Notes under the pieces: generated by a model
What the model was told of the DNA's origin: nothing
Database searches by the model: none
The model's input: the letters and a program-made list of their open reading frames with translations, nothing else
NCBI GenBank assembly: GCA_016802295.1
Contig: JAESIW010000200.1
Span: 246,547-310,546 of the forward strand
Direction of reading: 5' to 3'
DNA from: Brachionus rotundiformis
Taxonomy: Eukaryota > Rotifera > Eurotatoria > Ploima > Brachionidae
Length of the DNA stretch: 64,000 bases
Made by a program: the position numbers and the translations under genes
Shown: piece by piece, positions 36,310 to 47,679 of the stretch
Numbering within the stretch: position 1 is the stretch's first letter
Layout: every line of letters begins with the position of its first letter

Positions 36310-38410
36310 TTTTTACAGGTTTAAGTGTCTAAATTGGCAAAATATTAGTATTTACGCGTTCCCTATAACTCCAAATTTAATATTTTAAATTAATTCTTGA
36401 TTCAAAGTAGCGTATTGATGCAAATAATGCTATGAATGCAAGCAGCGTCTAGGAAAATATTCAAAGCCAACTATTTGGCAAAACTTAAGCATCTAAAACG
36501 CATATTAGATTAAATTTATTTCAATTAATTAAAAGTATTAGATTAACAAATGTTAATTTTATATTTAGAAATTTTAGCTTTGAATTCAAGGCTGTAGCTT
36601 CGTGTCCCATTAATTATAAAGGCAAATTAGATTAGGCTTTAATATTTGAAAAAGAGAGTATTAATTTTTTAACAATTTTTTTAAATGTGGATAAAGAAAT
36701 AATGGTCATTTTTTGGAACCAATTTCTACTTATTTTTGAGATTTCAATTTGATATTTTTATCTAATTTTGTCAAAAATTCTAAATTTATATTAATTTGAT
36801 AATCTTGTAATTTTAATTCCTGGTCAACAAGCTATTCAATAACTTCATAAACAATTCATTTATTTAATTCTAAGTATATAATTAAATTATATATTAGAAA
36901 ATAAAATTTATATGGCACTGTAGTTTTTGTGTACAATTTAAATTAATGTTTGATTGCTCTCTTTTTTAATTGTATTGAAAGACTATCTTTTGTGATCATA
37001 ATTTGGTAATAAGTGTTACCTTTAGAAAGAGTGGCAAAAGTAGTAGAATAAAGAGTTCATTTCAAGGAGCCACTGTAGTCCTTTACTATCCAAATATTTA
37101 ACCTCTTTTAGATAATTTTTTCCAAGTATTCATCATTATTCACTAAGAAATCTGAAATTGGAAAGCATTAAATACAATGAGAAATTTATTCCATTGAGTT
37201 TGACAATCACAAGTTGATTTATTATCTTATAAAATTGTATCAAGTCTCATCAGTTATTGTTTTTAAATCCGACAATTTTAGTTTGTCTAATCTTTCTTTA
37301 TATACTAAAGCTTGAAACTCAAGCAAAGTAAAATTTTTGATCAAAGGATATGGGACAATACATGTTGAAGATATGAAATATGCCTGAGACAATTTTTTTT
37401 TCAAATATTCCTATAAATTTGAATGTGCTGATTTAGAGTTCAATATGATTGAATTTTCATGCTTTATAATCAATCAAAGTTTTGGCACATTTTAGCTGGG
37501 AGCCTTTCTTTTTAGTTCTATAAAGGTAATATGGATACTTATTTTTCCCTGGTAAAAAGTTTTCTTGAACAAATTTTTTTAAGGAATCTGAAAATTAAAT
37601 TTATATTTTGCTAACTATTATAGTTTTATCAAAATAAACTAAATTAAACAACATAAAAGGTGTTTGTCTTTTAGAGTCTATTTATTAATTAAGTATCTAT
37701 TTATTAAGCAAAACTACTCGAGCTAGACCTCCTTCAGTAAAAAAAAAATTCTAGCGGTTTGTCCCTTTTTGTCTCAAGTATAAAGCGGATAGCTGTTTGG
37801 CCATTTATTTGACCATATAGACACATGTAAATATCAAATTGCATCTTAAACTAATAATGGTAATAATAATATAAGTTACAACAAGCTAGCAAGCTAGACT
37901 TGCGAAGTTGAGAAACAGTAGGGTCCCATCTATGGTAACTGTGGTTTGTACACTGTGTTTAGAGCCCAGGCACTACCAGCTCTGTTTAAATATCAAATTT
38001 AGTCAAAACGCACCTAAATTTAAATAAGAAAGTTTGTTTAAATAAAATCAAACAAGCTAGTTAGTTAATTATTAAAACAATCGAGTTAAGCTAACAAAGC
38101 TTATTCTTTACTAGATAATATGGTTCTATCTAAATATAGTACTGTTGATTACTTTTATTTAGTCGCTTGAATATCTCTAATTTTGTCATTAGTTCTATTT
38201 GACTGCCGCTGTCCATTGAGCTATAATCCAAATTAACATTAAGACAAACATTTTGACACGCTGAAATATTCAATAGAATCGATCACTTTTATCGGATATT
38301 AATTGTCCATGTTTAATTTATGCAGCATAAGCAAATAATGGCCATTGTGATTTTTAAATCCGAACGTTCTATTCGAATAGAAATTTATTCTTTTTTAGCA
38401 CGCAAACAAA
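36310..38410. other. Intergenic region, AT-rich
   Basis: Only a 24-bp end of the family-A MITE (37322-37345) was recognised. The 38030-38410 part upstream of the tetraspanin is likely its promoter and 5' UTR, without a clear TATA box. Confidence 0.55.
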
Positions 38411-39268
38411 ATGAACTTGGCCAAACAAGCCTCTAAGGTAGTTCTATGTCTGATAACCCTGGTCTATTGGCTGACGGCAGGCTGCTTGGGATACGTGGGC
38501 GTCAGCATGCTCCTAACATTTGAGAAGTACGGAGACCTCATCTCCTACATATACTCGATAATCCCTGCGTTTATAATTCTGGGCATGGCCTTGGTTATTT
38601 TCTTGATTGGCATTATTGGCATATGCGGGCTATTCAGCGAGAACAAGTGTCTACTGGGCACGTTTTTCTTCCTGTTGTCCACTCTGCTAAGCCTCGAGGT
38701 GTCTGGCATTGTGCTGATTGTGATGTACAAAGACAACGTGAACAGGTATGTGCGCAGTTTGTTTGACGAGCTCATGGACTCCTATGGACACAAGGAAATG
38801 TCTTCGCTGAGCCAAAACTTCGACTTTATCCAACACAAACTGGAATGCTGTGGTCAATACAACTACACCGACTGGAAGAATACTTGGTGGTACGAGAACT
38901 CGCGCGACAGAGTGGGCAATGTGCCACAGTCGTGCTGTGCAAACTATGCAATGAATACAGAGGACAGAGCCGGCCTGGTGAAACGAGTAGGCGGATCGGC
39001 CGAGTCAGCGCTGCCCAACTACTGCAAGGCCGAATCGCCCCAACCAACACCTGTCGACAACTATTACCCGAACGGGTGCTATTCTAAACTAAGCTCTGTG
39101 CTCAGAAATCAATTTGTGTACATATCGGGCGTTTGTCTTGGCATGTTGGTTATCCAATTTGTTGGCATATGCTCCACATGCACTCTCATGTTTATTAGAA
39201 AAAGTGACAAAAAGCAGCCTGGATACGTCAATATTGCCACTCATGATGACATTCAGTACAATTTGTAA
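38411..39268 (+). CDS. Tetraspanin (285 aa), intronless
   Basis: Four hydrophobic spans occur in the tetraspanin layout: about residues 10-34, 52-76, 80-106 and 237-260. The large extracellular loop between spans 3 and 4 carries the signature ECCGQYNYTDW (CCG) and PQSCC, plus two more cysteines (NYCKA and NGCYS) for disulfides. Tetraspanins organise membrane microdomains with integrins and other partners at the cell surface. The start ATG is the first in frame, and the C-terminal tail is short (KQPGYVNIATHDDIQYNL). No intron is visible, unlike most animal tetraspanin genes. Confidence 0.95.
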   Translation: MNLAKQASKVVLCLITLVYWLTAGCLGYVGVSMLLTFEKYGDLISYIYSIIPAFIILGMALVIFLIGIIGICGLFSENKCLLGTFFFLLSTLLSLEVSGIVLIVMYKDNVNRYVRSLFDELMDSYGHKEMSSLSQNFDFIQHKLECCGQYNYTDWKNTWWYENSRDRVGNVPQSCCANYAMNTEDRAGLVKRVGGSAESALPNYCKAESPQPTPVDNYYPNGCYSKLSSVLRNQFVYISGVCLGMLVIQFVGICSTCTLMFIRKSDKKQPGYVNIATHDDIQYNL

Positions 39269-39534
39269 ATAACTTTTAGTTGTTTGTTTAATAAAAACTT
39301 ATCAATATTTTTTATTTAATGGGATTTTTATGTTTTAAATAAAATTAATTTTTGTCATCTTTTTATTTTATATTTATGTTTGATAATAAATGATTGTCCA
39401 TGATCACGGTTAGTGGCGAATTGTTCCCATGACTTATCTACTCCAGATGACTGAAACAGTTTATTCAGTAATCGATTTGATAAAACATTGCCTAAAAATG
39501 TTTTATCTAGATGAGTTTGAATTTAATAATTTTA

Positions 39535-39770
39535 AGCAAAGTAAAATTTTTGATCAAATTTCAGGCGCTCAGTCTTGCTCAAGCATTTTTAGATGCGCAA
39601 TTAAATTTCATTGCATTTTTAGAAATTACAATCCTTTTTTTTCAAAAGTTTGAAAATAAAGCTCTGAAATGTTAAAAGAATAAAAAATCAGCGATTAAAT
39701 TTAATCGCGCATCTAAAAATGTTTGAGCAAGACTGAGCGCTTGAAATTTGATCAAAAATTTTACTTTGCT
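39535..39770. mobile_element. Family-A MITE, 236 bp, 8-bp target duplication
   Basis: Terminal inverted repeats of about 80 bp start AGCAAAGTAAAATTTTTGAT and end ATCAAAAATTTTACTTTGCT. The perfect 8-bp duplication TAATTTTA flanks it (39527-39534 and 39771-39778). The copy at 53629-53860 has its own 8-bp duplication and an inverted centre. An 8-bp duplication is typical of hAT (also P and Merlin) transposons. No coding capacity. Confidence 0.93.
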
Positions 39771-40339
39771 TAATTTTAGCAAAATTTCCACTTAGTAAAA
39801 ATGATACAATTTGTTTGTACCGTATTTCCTTGCAAATAAGTGCCCCCGTAAGACTCCTATTTTTAAAGCTAATCAAAAGTGGCTTAGTTCTATCTACGTT
39901 GCTTTCTAGTAAAGCATACTAAGCTCTTTATAAAACATTTAATTTGAAGAAGATTTTCTATCATCTAAGGGCTTAAATTCTTCAATAAAGACACGATTGT
40001 AGGGACACTTATATGCAAGGGTTTACAGTATATCTGTACCGAGCTAACGTTTCTTTAGAAAAGTTCTAAAGTATTTAAGCGGCTTAATTACCGCGGTCCC
40101 ATTGAATCATCTATCTATTAATATTGTATTTTATTTCTAATCACTTAAACATTCATTTTTTCCATCAGATTTAAAACGCAATACTTATGTATTAGTCTTA
40201 CACTTGTGTCAAAAATCAGACAATTATTTTTACATCTTTCTTTAATGGGTCCTAAAATACTACATCTTTTGCTTAAATTCTAACAATATTTTTTTAATGA
40301 TCAGCATGATTTCAAACCTGGGCATTCATGTCACGGATA

Positions 40340-41130
40340 TCATATTAGCTAATAAATTTGAACTTTAGAAAAGCTTTTGACGTAATCGATCCAAATATTC
40401 TTCTCCTAGAATTATTTCACTATGGATTTGAGAATAATTCTTCAGATCGTTTTTTCATTCTTTTTTTACTAGATCTCAAATAGCTCATCTTGGCAATGAA
40501 AAGTCAGAACCTACAGCTCTTGAGTTTCTTTTTCTGATTTTTACTAATGATTATCTTTTAAGAAAATTTGATAGTATTTATAGTGGAGTCATCAGCTAGG
40601 TTGGTTGGGTGCGGTGGGGTGTGGTAGATGACGACAATTAGGACTGCAACTCTCTAAGTAGCTATAAATAATATCAATATTTAATTTAATTGGTATCCTG
40701 TTTAACAGCGTAACTAATTAATATAATCACTCAAATTTTTTATAACTCATAATCAACTCTTTAAAAAAAAATGTTTTCTCTCAAAAAATCAATAATGTCA
40801 CCCCTAGTTATGTCTATATAATTTATTTAAACCTGTCCCATTTCAAATTTTTTACACTTAAATTTATTAATTTAATTTTATTCTAACTTCTAAAATGCTG
40901 TCTATCTAAAGAAGTACATTTAAGTCAAATCACAACTTTGACTAAAACTGTGCGCTAAATGGACCGGATTCGTCTGGCCGCATCGAACACTATTTATTTT
41001 GCCTAACTTTGATTACTGCTCTATTCTCTTGTTACATTTCTCAAAAGAAGAGTTATTATAGAAAAGTGTGTTTAAGGAGGCTTGTAGCATTCTGTCCAAA
41101 AATCTAACCTGGAAAGCCAGCAAAAAAATC
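40340..41130 (+). pseudogene. Decayed non-LTR reverse transcriptase
   Basis: Frames read LNFRKAFDVIDPNILLLELF and HYGF (RT motif with the catalytic aspartate), then TALEFLFLIFTNDY, and further on LFILPNFDYCSILLLHF. These are successive landmarks of LINE ORF2, separated by stops and frameshifts. Confidence 0.7.
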
Positions 41131-41340
41131 AGCTTTCAACAACAAACTTAGAATTTAAAAAATTAAAAAATAGAAAATTAATTGCTCAAAATTTAGTCTA
41201 TGGTTACTATTTTTAATTTTTGAGGAATTTGCCTTCTAATTTTGGTAAATTTTAGGTAAACAACAAATTTAAATGCTTTTAAAGGGTACAACAATGTCAC
41301 TATAGCTAAATTAATTAGATTCGTTATTACAGGTCTTATA

Positions 41341-41930
41341 GACTGAAGGGGTATAAATAGGATGTTATTTTAAGAAAAAGTCAGTTCATTTTTAATTTTT
41401 GAAATTTCTAAGAATTATTTTTCTAATTTAAAAAAATGTATTTAACTGAGTAGTCACCATAACTCTGCCGATCCGCAGGTCCCAAGCCCTGATGAAAAAA
41501 GAGGAGGGTGGTGGCAGCCACATGCACCGTATGTGTGTGTGGTCTTTTACGTAGTCTGCAGAAGAGCTGTATGGCGGGTACATAGGCCTACGGGTCTTTG
41601 TCCAAGTCTTGTCGTATGAGGGCGCCGCTGGCTTCGACCATCTCCCAGTATAGAATCCGAAAGGAGCGAGAATCTGCTGTACAGCTGACCCTCTGCAGAC
41701 AGTACGTAACTTTGGAAGCCTTAAGTTAAGACTTTTCTCGAGTGAGAGAGAGGTCGCTTGGTTTGTGGTTCCAAGCTAGTCTAAATAGTTGCCGAGTTCG
41801 CAGCCTTGTGCTCGGATGAGTGGCGCTGTTTACGATGAACGTCCCACTGGCTTCTTAGGGAAAGTTAGGGCCGTCATAACTCTGCCAAAGCCGGTCCCAA
41901 GCCCGGTTGAAACAAAGAGGAGGGTGACAT
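41341..41930 (+). repeat. About 590-bp TATA-bearing repeat, copy 2
   Basis: It begins near GGGGTATAAATAGGATG and ends GGAGGGTGACAT. It is collinear with 58603-59198 and with the reverse of 6715-7317. The roughly 53-bp motif (CATAACTCTGCC..GAGGAGGGTG) occurs twice, at 41458-41510 and 41875-41928. Confidence 0.85.
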
Positions 41931-42133
41931 GTAAATAAATTTTTATATATCTAGAATGATTTTAATATCATAATTTTGCGCTTTTTCAAAAATAATTTCC
42001 TATTAATTAAACCCATTCTATTCGCACATATTTTTTAAAATTCTTAGGTGATTAGTTTCTTATGTACCAATAAATCAATTAAACATTAAAAAAAGTTTAT
42101 TCAATAAAAAACAATTTATTTTTTGATTTTTAA

Positions 42134-42415
42134 TTAAGGCGCTGGAGCAAACTGGGTCCATCCAGAAGGGCCTTTGATTATTTTTCTCCACAACATTTGC
42201 TTGCCGCCTCGGGTTTGAAGTCTGGTCTCAAGACCATGAGTTCGAATGCGCTTCATTACTTTTGCCTGATAGTGGCGTCCTCTCGGCGACAGATCATTAG
42301 AGAAAATACCTCTGCTATGATGAAACACCTCTGCCTTGTAGCCTCTCGTTTGACCAGCAAGTTGAATTAATCCAAAATTTTTGAACATAGATTTGGCAAA
42401 ATTTATTAACAACAT
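42134..42415 (-). CDS. MRPL34: Mitochondrial ribosomal protein bL34m-like
   Basis: The ATG at 42415 gives 93 residues. The first 25 or so (LLINFAKSMFKNFGLIQLAG) look like a mitochondrial presequence. The C-terminal part carries the bL34 pattern KVMKRIRTHGLETRLQTRGG followed by KQMLWRKIIKG, a basic peptide that packs in the exit-tunnel region of the large subunit. Sequence after the lysine-rich end (PSGWTQFAPAP) is a small extension. It lies about 140 bp downstream of SEC63 on the same strand, with a TTTTGTTTTATTGAG acceptor-like tract immediately before the ATG. The family call rests on a short motif. Confidence 0.65.
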   Translation of the reverse strand: MLLINFAKSMFKNFGLIQLAGQTRGYKAEVFHHSRGIFSNDLSPRGRHYQAKVMKRIRTHGLETRLQTRGGKQMLWRKIIKGPSGWTQFAPAP

Positions 42416-42555
42416 TCTCAATAAAACAAAAAATAATTTTTTTAATAAAATGTTTAAACCAATGCTAAGCCACTAGCCACTGGTCAAAATACAAGAAATT
42501 AATGTATTTTAAATTGTTTATTCAACTAAAAATAAAATTCAAAACATAAACTTTA

Positions 42556-45360
42556 TCAATCACTATCACTTTCGGTGGCATACTCATCATCGACATCTTT
42601 CTCGTCTTCGTTGGCGTCCTCTTCATCGGTAAAATTCCACTGTGGATGCTCCTCAATATCCTGAGCTTTCTTAACATCCAGTTTTAGATTCTTAATCACA
42701 TCAAAGTCAATATAGGAATCGGATCTGAGAATAAGAGTGTAAGTGTATAGACCAGGTGTTTTTGGTGCCATAAATTTCAACTCAAACTTAAATGAAGATA
42801 AAATTTTAAAAATTGATTTTTGGGCTCTTTTTGTGTTAGGTAGTTACTTCTTCGATGTCTTTTAAAGTCTGGACATAGATGGGTGGACAAATGATGCTAT
42901 TTGTCTTTTTGTCAGCTATGTACAGCCACCAGCATTCCTGTTTGATGTCTGGAAAATATGGACAAAAGACCCTGTGGCTAACTTTGGCTTTGGTCTCTAA
43001 TTTTTCTTTTTTTTTCTGCATCTGTTGGAATTTTTCCATAAAATCGTCTCCATTGTTCTTTTCGGCTTTATCGTTTTTGTCTTCAGATGCACTGACATTA
43101 TCAGTGGCCTCATCGTCCGAACCAGAATCTTCTTCTTCCGAGGCCGACTCTTCTTTGACTTTCTGCTCGGCCTTTTTGGGCTTAGAATTTTTGGCCACTT
43201 TTGATTTCGGCTTAGACTTGGCCTTTTTCTGCTGCTTCTGCCACGGCTTAGGTTTGGTATCTTCCTTCTGAGTTTCGCTGGCGGCCAGCTCATCGACCTC
43301 TTCTTTGGCCTCTGCTTCTTGCTTGACCGAGTCCTCATTTCCATACTGAACATTCAGATTATCCCGCTTTAAGAACACATCCAATGTGACCAACGCCCCA
43401 GCGGTAATTGTGTGCTCGTCCTCATCGTCAATTATGTTAACCTTGTAACTAATCTCGACATTTGGATAATTACTGCACACTCTCATTATGTCATCGTACT
43501 GTTCATCAGTCAAATTGCGTAAGATGGAACGTCTGTCGGCGTCGCTTGCCTCTACAAACTGCTTTATGTTTCCAATATTTCTCTAAAGACAAAACATTGG
43601 TCAGTGTGTTTTTTTTTAATTCATGTACTAATATAAATTTATTTCAAGAAAATTCAAAATTTAGACCTATAATTTTTAACAAGACAAGAATTCAGTCAAT
43701 GCATGTTGTACATTCATGTACTAATACAAAAAAATTTTCTGATAAAAAAAGCCAATATTTTTAGGAAATTTTCACAAGACAAAAAATTAGTCAGTGTCAT
43801 ACTGGAAATAAACAGTCAATAATTTGATTTATAGATAAAAAAATTTCTATTTGACCACATTTTAATAAAACTAATAATAAAATAAATCTTAATTCTCTTA
43901 TTTGGTCTGTTCTAGGACAGCATTTACCTTTTTGGTCATGAAATGCCTCAAGTGTGACTCTTCAATGTGCGGCAATTGAAGCAAATTGCTCTTGCTCTTG
44001 TTCCACAAGGCCTGGACAATCATAGGCGAAAGTCGCATCATGTTCTCGATTGTGTCCAGTTTGGGAGCAGTAAAACCTTAAAAAGCATCCAAAAAACTAT
44101 GACCAGAATCAAAAAGTACTTTTTAGAAACGTACCTTTGGGAAAATAGTTTGACATGACGGGTTGGGCCAAATTGGACGACACACTGACCAATTCATTGA
44201 TTAAAAATGGACACTTTTTGATCAAATAATTTCTGTCCTTGGTCAAATTGTCCGATAAGGGCATTCGTGACAGTTGCGCATGAATCAATGCTCGGGCCTT
44301 GATGCTGTACGGCGCCGAGTACGGCAATTCGCGCACTTTCTCCTGCAAGTCTGGCAAATCTTTCAGCAATTGCGGCACTTCGACATTATCGCTCGGTCGT
44401 TCGACCACCTCGGGATTAGAGTGCCGCTCAAACTCCCTGGAAGAGCCCAGAACCATAATTATCTCTTTTTAATATTTAACTAATTATCTTGTCTTAATTT
44501 ATAAATAAATAAAAATTAAACAAACTCTTTAGATTCATTTGAGGACTTTTCATAATCAAATAGTTAAAGGTTTGAGTAGTGATAATAAGAACTTGGTCAC
44601 CAGTGTACCGAATGGACCTGTACCACCAAGAACCCTTTAGATTAATTAGTTTAAAAATGTTTTGTGCGGAAAAGGGGGCAAGAATTACGACAATGATTGG
44701 CATGATGACCATGAAGACAAGGACATAGGCTCCCAGGACTATGTAAGAGTTCTTGCCGTCTACAATCCATTTGGGAAGAGCAATGCCGAACTGGGTGACA
44801 CCTGGACCGTCCGGATTGCCGAACTCGATCCAGTTTTTCTTTGTTTCTTCGTCAGTGAGCGCCTGGTAGGCTTTGGCTAGCTCCTCAAATTTTTTGGCAT
44901 CGCCTCCCTTGTCTGGATGCATTGTCTTGGCTCGTTCACGGTACTTTTTTTTGATTTCTTGGTCAGTGGCTGACTAATTAAGTAAAAAGGTTATGTCTGT
45001 GTAAAAAGGAATGGTTGGACTTACGCGATCGACGCCAATTATGAGGAAAGGATCATATTCTTTGTGTTCAATTTCAATTTGGGAAGCTTGATAAGCCAAG
45101 TAGAAGAAGACGAGCCAGCCAATGATGAGAAAAATTTTGATAAAAAAGGATCGCTTTTTTGGCTCCTTTTCGGCGAGTAATTGCAGCTTGACGCGACAAG
45201 GCTCAAAGCATGACAGGTCCTCTGCGTGGATGGCTTTTTTGATGATTTTCTTTGGCCAGAAGTAGTATGTACATGGCACAATAACCATAGCATAAAATGA
45301 GAGGAGAAAATAAACGAATTTGGCACCATTTTCGTCATATTCAAATTTCATTCCAGCCAT
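42556..45360 (-). CDS. SEC63: Translocation protein SEC63, six exons (742 aa)
   Basis: Exons (minus) 45360-45025, 44973-44526, 44464-44135, 44076-43928, 43582-42848 and 42786-42556 join in phase. The N-terminus has two membrane spans (about 13-35 and 75-95), then a lumenal J domain with the HPD motif (KTMHPDKGGDAKKF), a third span (about 185-210), and the cytosolic Brl/Sec63 region: MVLGSSREFE, YSIKARALIHAQLSRMP, LPHIEESHLRHF, FCPYFPDIKQECWWLYIADKK and ELKFMAPKTPGLYTYTLILR. A long Lys/Glu-rich segment and an acidic tail end the protein. SEC63 recruits BiP to the Sec61 channel for ER import. Introns are about 50-60 bp except intron 4 (about 345 bp). Confidence 0.96.
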
Positions 45361-45806
45361 TTTTTGAAATAAGACTTTATTTTTTTTAAAGGAAGTAAAA
45401 AATTAAAATGAAAATTAGGAAATATCTTTTAAATAATTTGATGATGTTTCTTTTTCTAATTTTGAAAAAAAAATATGTTCATGTGTCGTATTTTAATTAA
45501 TAAAGCAAAATTATGCTAACAAAGAATAAAAAAATTCAATTAACAAAAAAAAAATTGAAAAAAAGCGCAAATAATTTGAGATGCAAAAAAACAAAATTAA
45601 CTTAAGACTAAGAGCCTAAACCAACAACCACAACCAACAAAAACAGTATTAAAATTTAACTCGGAGAAATAAGGTCCTGAACGTGACCATTCATTTTAAA
45701 TTAATTAAAAATTTTTAAATTTCACTTTAAAAGAGTTAGGGGCTATCTTAATTACTATCTATCCTTCGCAGGTAAGATAAGCCCTATAGTTAACCTCTTT
45801 CTTAAA

Positions 45807-46280
45807 ATGACCCCAGTCACTCGGAGACAGTACTGGTGGTTTATTAACATTATAGTTAAGATAAGTAGGTTAAACTTTAAAACAAACTATCGGGAACCAG
45901 AAGATCACTGGTATACCGACGCTTCCGAGTATGGGCTCGGGGCAGTTCACGCGAAGTCGGGACGGGATGTCTCACTTCCAGCCCCTACAGAAGCCATACT
46001 TTTTAACGAAGGGGCAGCCTCGCTCATCCCATTCGTTTTCCGAAACCGCTTTCCACGCAATAAACATATACACGTGGACAACATGGCGGTTCTAGGATTA
46101 TGGAAGAAAGGACGCGCAAAATGGACAAAGTTCGCGACCAAAAACTCACAATCGATGCGACGCTTCTTTGCCCTGGTCCTTATGGTGAATTGGGCGAAAG
46201 CAATTTTTAACATCTGCGTGTCGTATGTGCCATCGGCTGCTAATCCAGCCGACGCGCCTTCCAGGCGCATATCACCGTAA
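45807..46280 (+). pseudogene. Retroelement RNase H-domain fragment
   Basis: The open frame holds a reverse-transcriptase-linked RNase H domain: WYTDASEYGLGAVHAKSG with the first catalytic aspartate, HIHVDNMAVLGLWKKG with another, and the closing SYVPSAANPADAPSR. This arrangement occurs in DIRS-type and some LTR elements. The upstream RT is missing, so the copy is truncated. Downstream lie a TATAAATATAAG box (46315), a 7-bp-stem hairpin (46325-46350) and AATAAA (46375), which may be remnants of a terminal repeat. Confidence 0.7.
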
Positions 46281-46424
46281 AACGTGATTACGCACCGGCC
46301 ATGCGACACGCGCATATAAATATAAGCTGCCAAACATCAATTCGGCAGCTTTCGAACTCTCTTTTTATTTATTTAATAAACAGGACTGACCCGCGGCAGT
46401 GCCACCGGTCAGCCAAAGATTTTT

Positions 46425-47110
46425 CCTGCACTTTAAAAGCCAAAGTTCTCAAAATTTAGTGCTTTATAAGTGACTTTAATTTTGTCTTGATACGTTAAGT
46501 ATTGAGTTAAAAATTTAACTTTGAAATATCGAAAAAAACGCGTTTTTTGGACATTTTCAAAGTCGAAATTTTCTATGATCCTTTCGAGTGACCACAACCT
46601 CCAAGTACTGTGTTAAAGAGCAACTTCTAAGCTTGCTTTTGAGTACTCGGGGACCTCGGTAGGCCAAAGGACCATAGAGAAATAAGGTCCTTGAAGTGAC
46701 CATTCATTTTAAATTAATTAAAAATTTTAAATTTCAAAGTGGAATTACTCTGTCAATTTTTAGAGTTTTCCTGCACTTTAAAAGCCAAAGTTCTCAGAAT
46801 TTAGTGCTTTATAAGTGACTATAATTTTGTCTTGATACGTTAAGTATTGAGTTAAAAATTTAACTTTGAAATATCGAAAAAAACGCGTTTTTTGGACATT
46901 TTCAAAGTCGAAATTTTCTATGATCCTTTCGAGTGACCACAACCTCCAAGTACTATGTTAAAGAGCAACTTCTAAGCTTGCTTTTGAGTACTCGGGGACC
47001 TCGGTAGGCCAAAGGACCTTGAAATTTAAAAATTTTAAATTTCAAAGTGAGATAACTCTATCAAGTTTTAGAGTTTTCCTGCACTTTAAAAGCCTAAGTT
47101 CACAGAATGT
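46425..47110. repeat. Two tandem units of a 345/308-bp repeat
   Basis: CCTGCACTTTAAAAGCC recurs at 46425, 46770 and 47078. Intervening blocks such as GAAATATCGAAAAAAACGCG and GTACTCGGGGACCTCGGTAG are nearly identical between units. The second unit lacks a segment around the AAATAAGGTCC block. Reverse or diverged copies lie at 9880-10190 and 15000-15310. No coding content. Confidence 0.85.
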
Positions 47111-47223
47111 TAGGCACTAAATTCTGAAAACTTTGGATATGATATGATATGATATTATTTATTGACGAATGAATTAAAAATTTATTGTTAAATTGATAAA
47201 TAATTTTTAGATTTTTATTTAAA

Positions 47224-47679
47224 TTAATAATATATTGGAATACGCTCTTTATATTCCTCCTTTATTTCTATTTTCGGCTCTTCTTTTGGCTCTTCTTTTT
47301 GTTTCATGTATTTTTCAAAGTCATTTCCATATTTTGAATAGCAGTTTTCACAAATGTTTTTATTTGTGACCATGAAAAAACGCCCTCTGATTTGTGAAAG
47401 ACATGGACCTTCGCAAAGAAAACATTGATTATGAAGTACCTTACCATTTACTGTCATATAGTTTTCTCCCATCTTAATTGTCTTATTGCAAGCACTGCAT
47501 TTTGGCATTGTCGCGTCAGAGTAGCAGTTTGCACAAAAAAATCTTCCGTTATGAGGGTAGTAACTACTCAAACCACATCCACATGAACTACACTTGAAAC
47601 AACCTGGATGAAAACTTCTACCATTTGCAGTTGTGTACTGGCCATTAATTGCCCCATTGCATTCGTAGCAACTAAACAT
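47224..47679 (-). CDS. Two-LIM-domain protein (151 aa)
   Basis: An intronless minus-strand gene encodes a first LIM zinc finger (CYECNGAINGQY.. HPGCFKCSSCGC.. CANCYSD) directly followed by a second (CSACNKTIKMGENY.. HNQCFLCEGPC.. CENCY), then an acidic-basic tail of Lys/Glu repeats (EEPKEEPKIEIKEEYKE). All eight zinc ligands can be placed in each finger. LIM fingers mediate protein contacts, often at the actin cytoskeleton or in the nucleus; LIM-only size and layout resemble FHL/CRIP/PINCH pieces, but no orthologue can be named. The ATG follows a short AT-rich leader. Confidence 0.9.
   Translation of the reverse strand: MFSCYECNGAINGQYTTANGRSFHPGCFKCSSCGCGLSSYYPHNGRFFCANCYSDATMPKCSACNKTIKMGENYMTVNGKVLHNQCFLCEGPCLSQIRGRFFMVTNKNICENCYSKYGNDFEKYMKQKEEPKEEPKIEIKEEYKERIPIYY

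Larger units (their letters stand above)
39269..42133. other. Intergenic region with MITE, LINE and 590-bp repeat
   Basis: It contains an intact family-A MITE (39535-39770), a decayed LINE (40340-41130) and a full 590-bp repeat (41341-41930). Other parts (39780-40330) are AT-rich with nothing recognised. Confidence 0.65.
45361..47223. other. Intergenic region: retroelement and tandem repeat
   Basis: After A-rich sequence upstream of SEC63 there is part of a repeat unit (45659-45740), an RNase H-bearing retroelement fragment (about 45740-46421), and then two tandem repeat units (46425-47110). A short GATAT run lies at 47136-47155. Confidence 0.7.
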
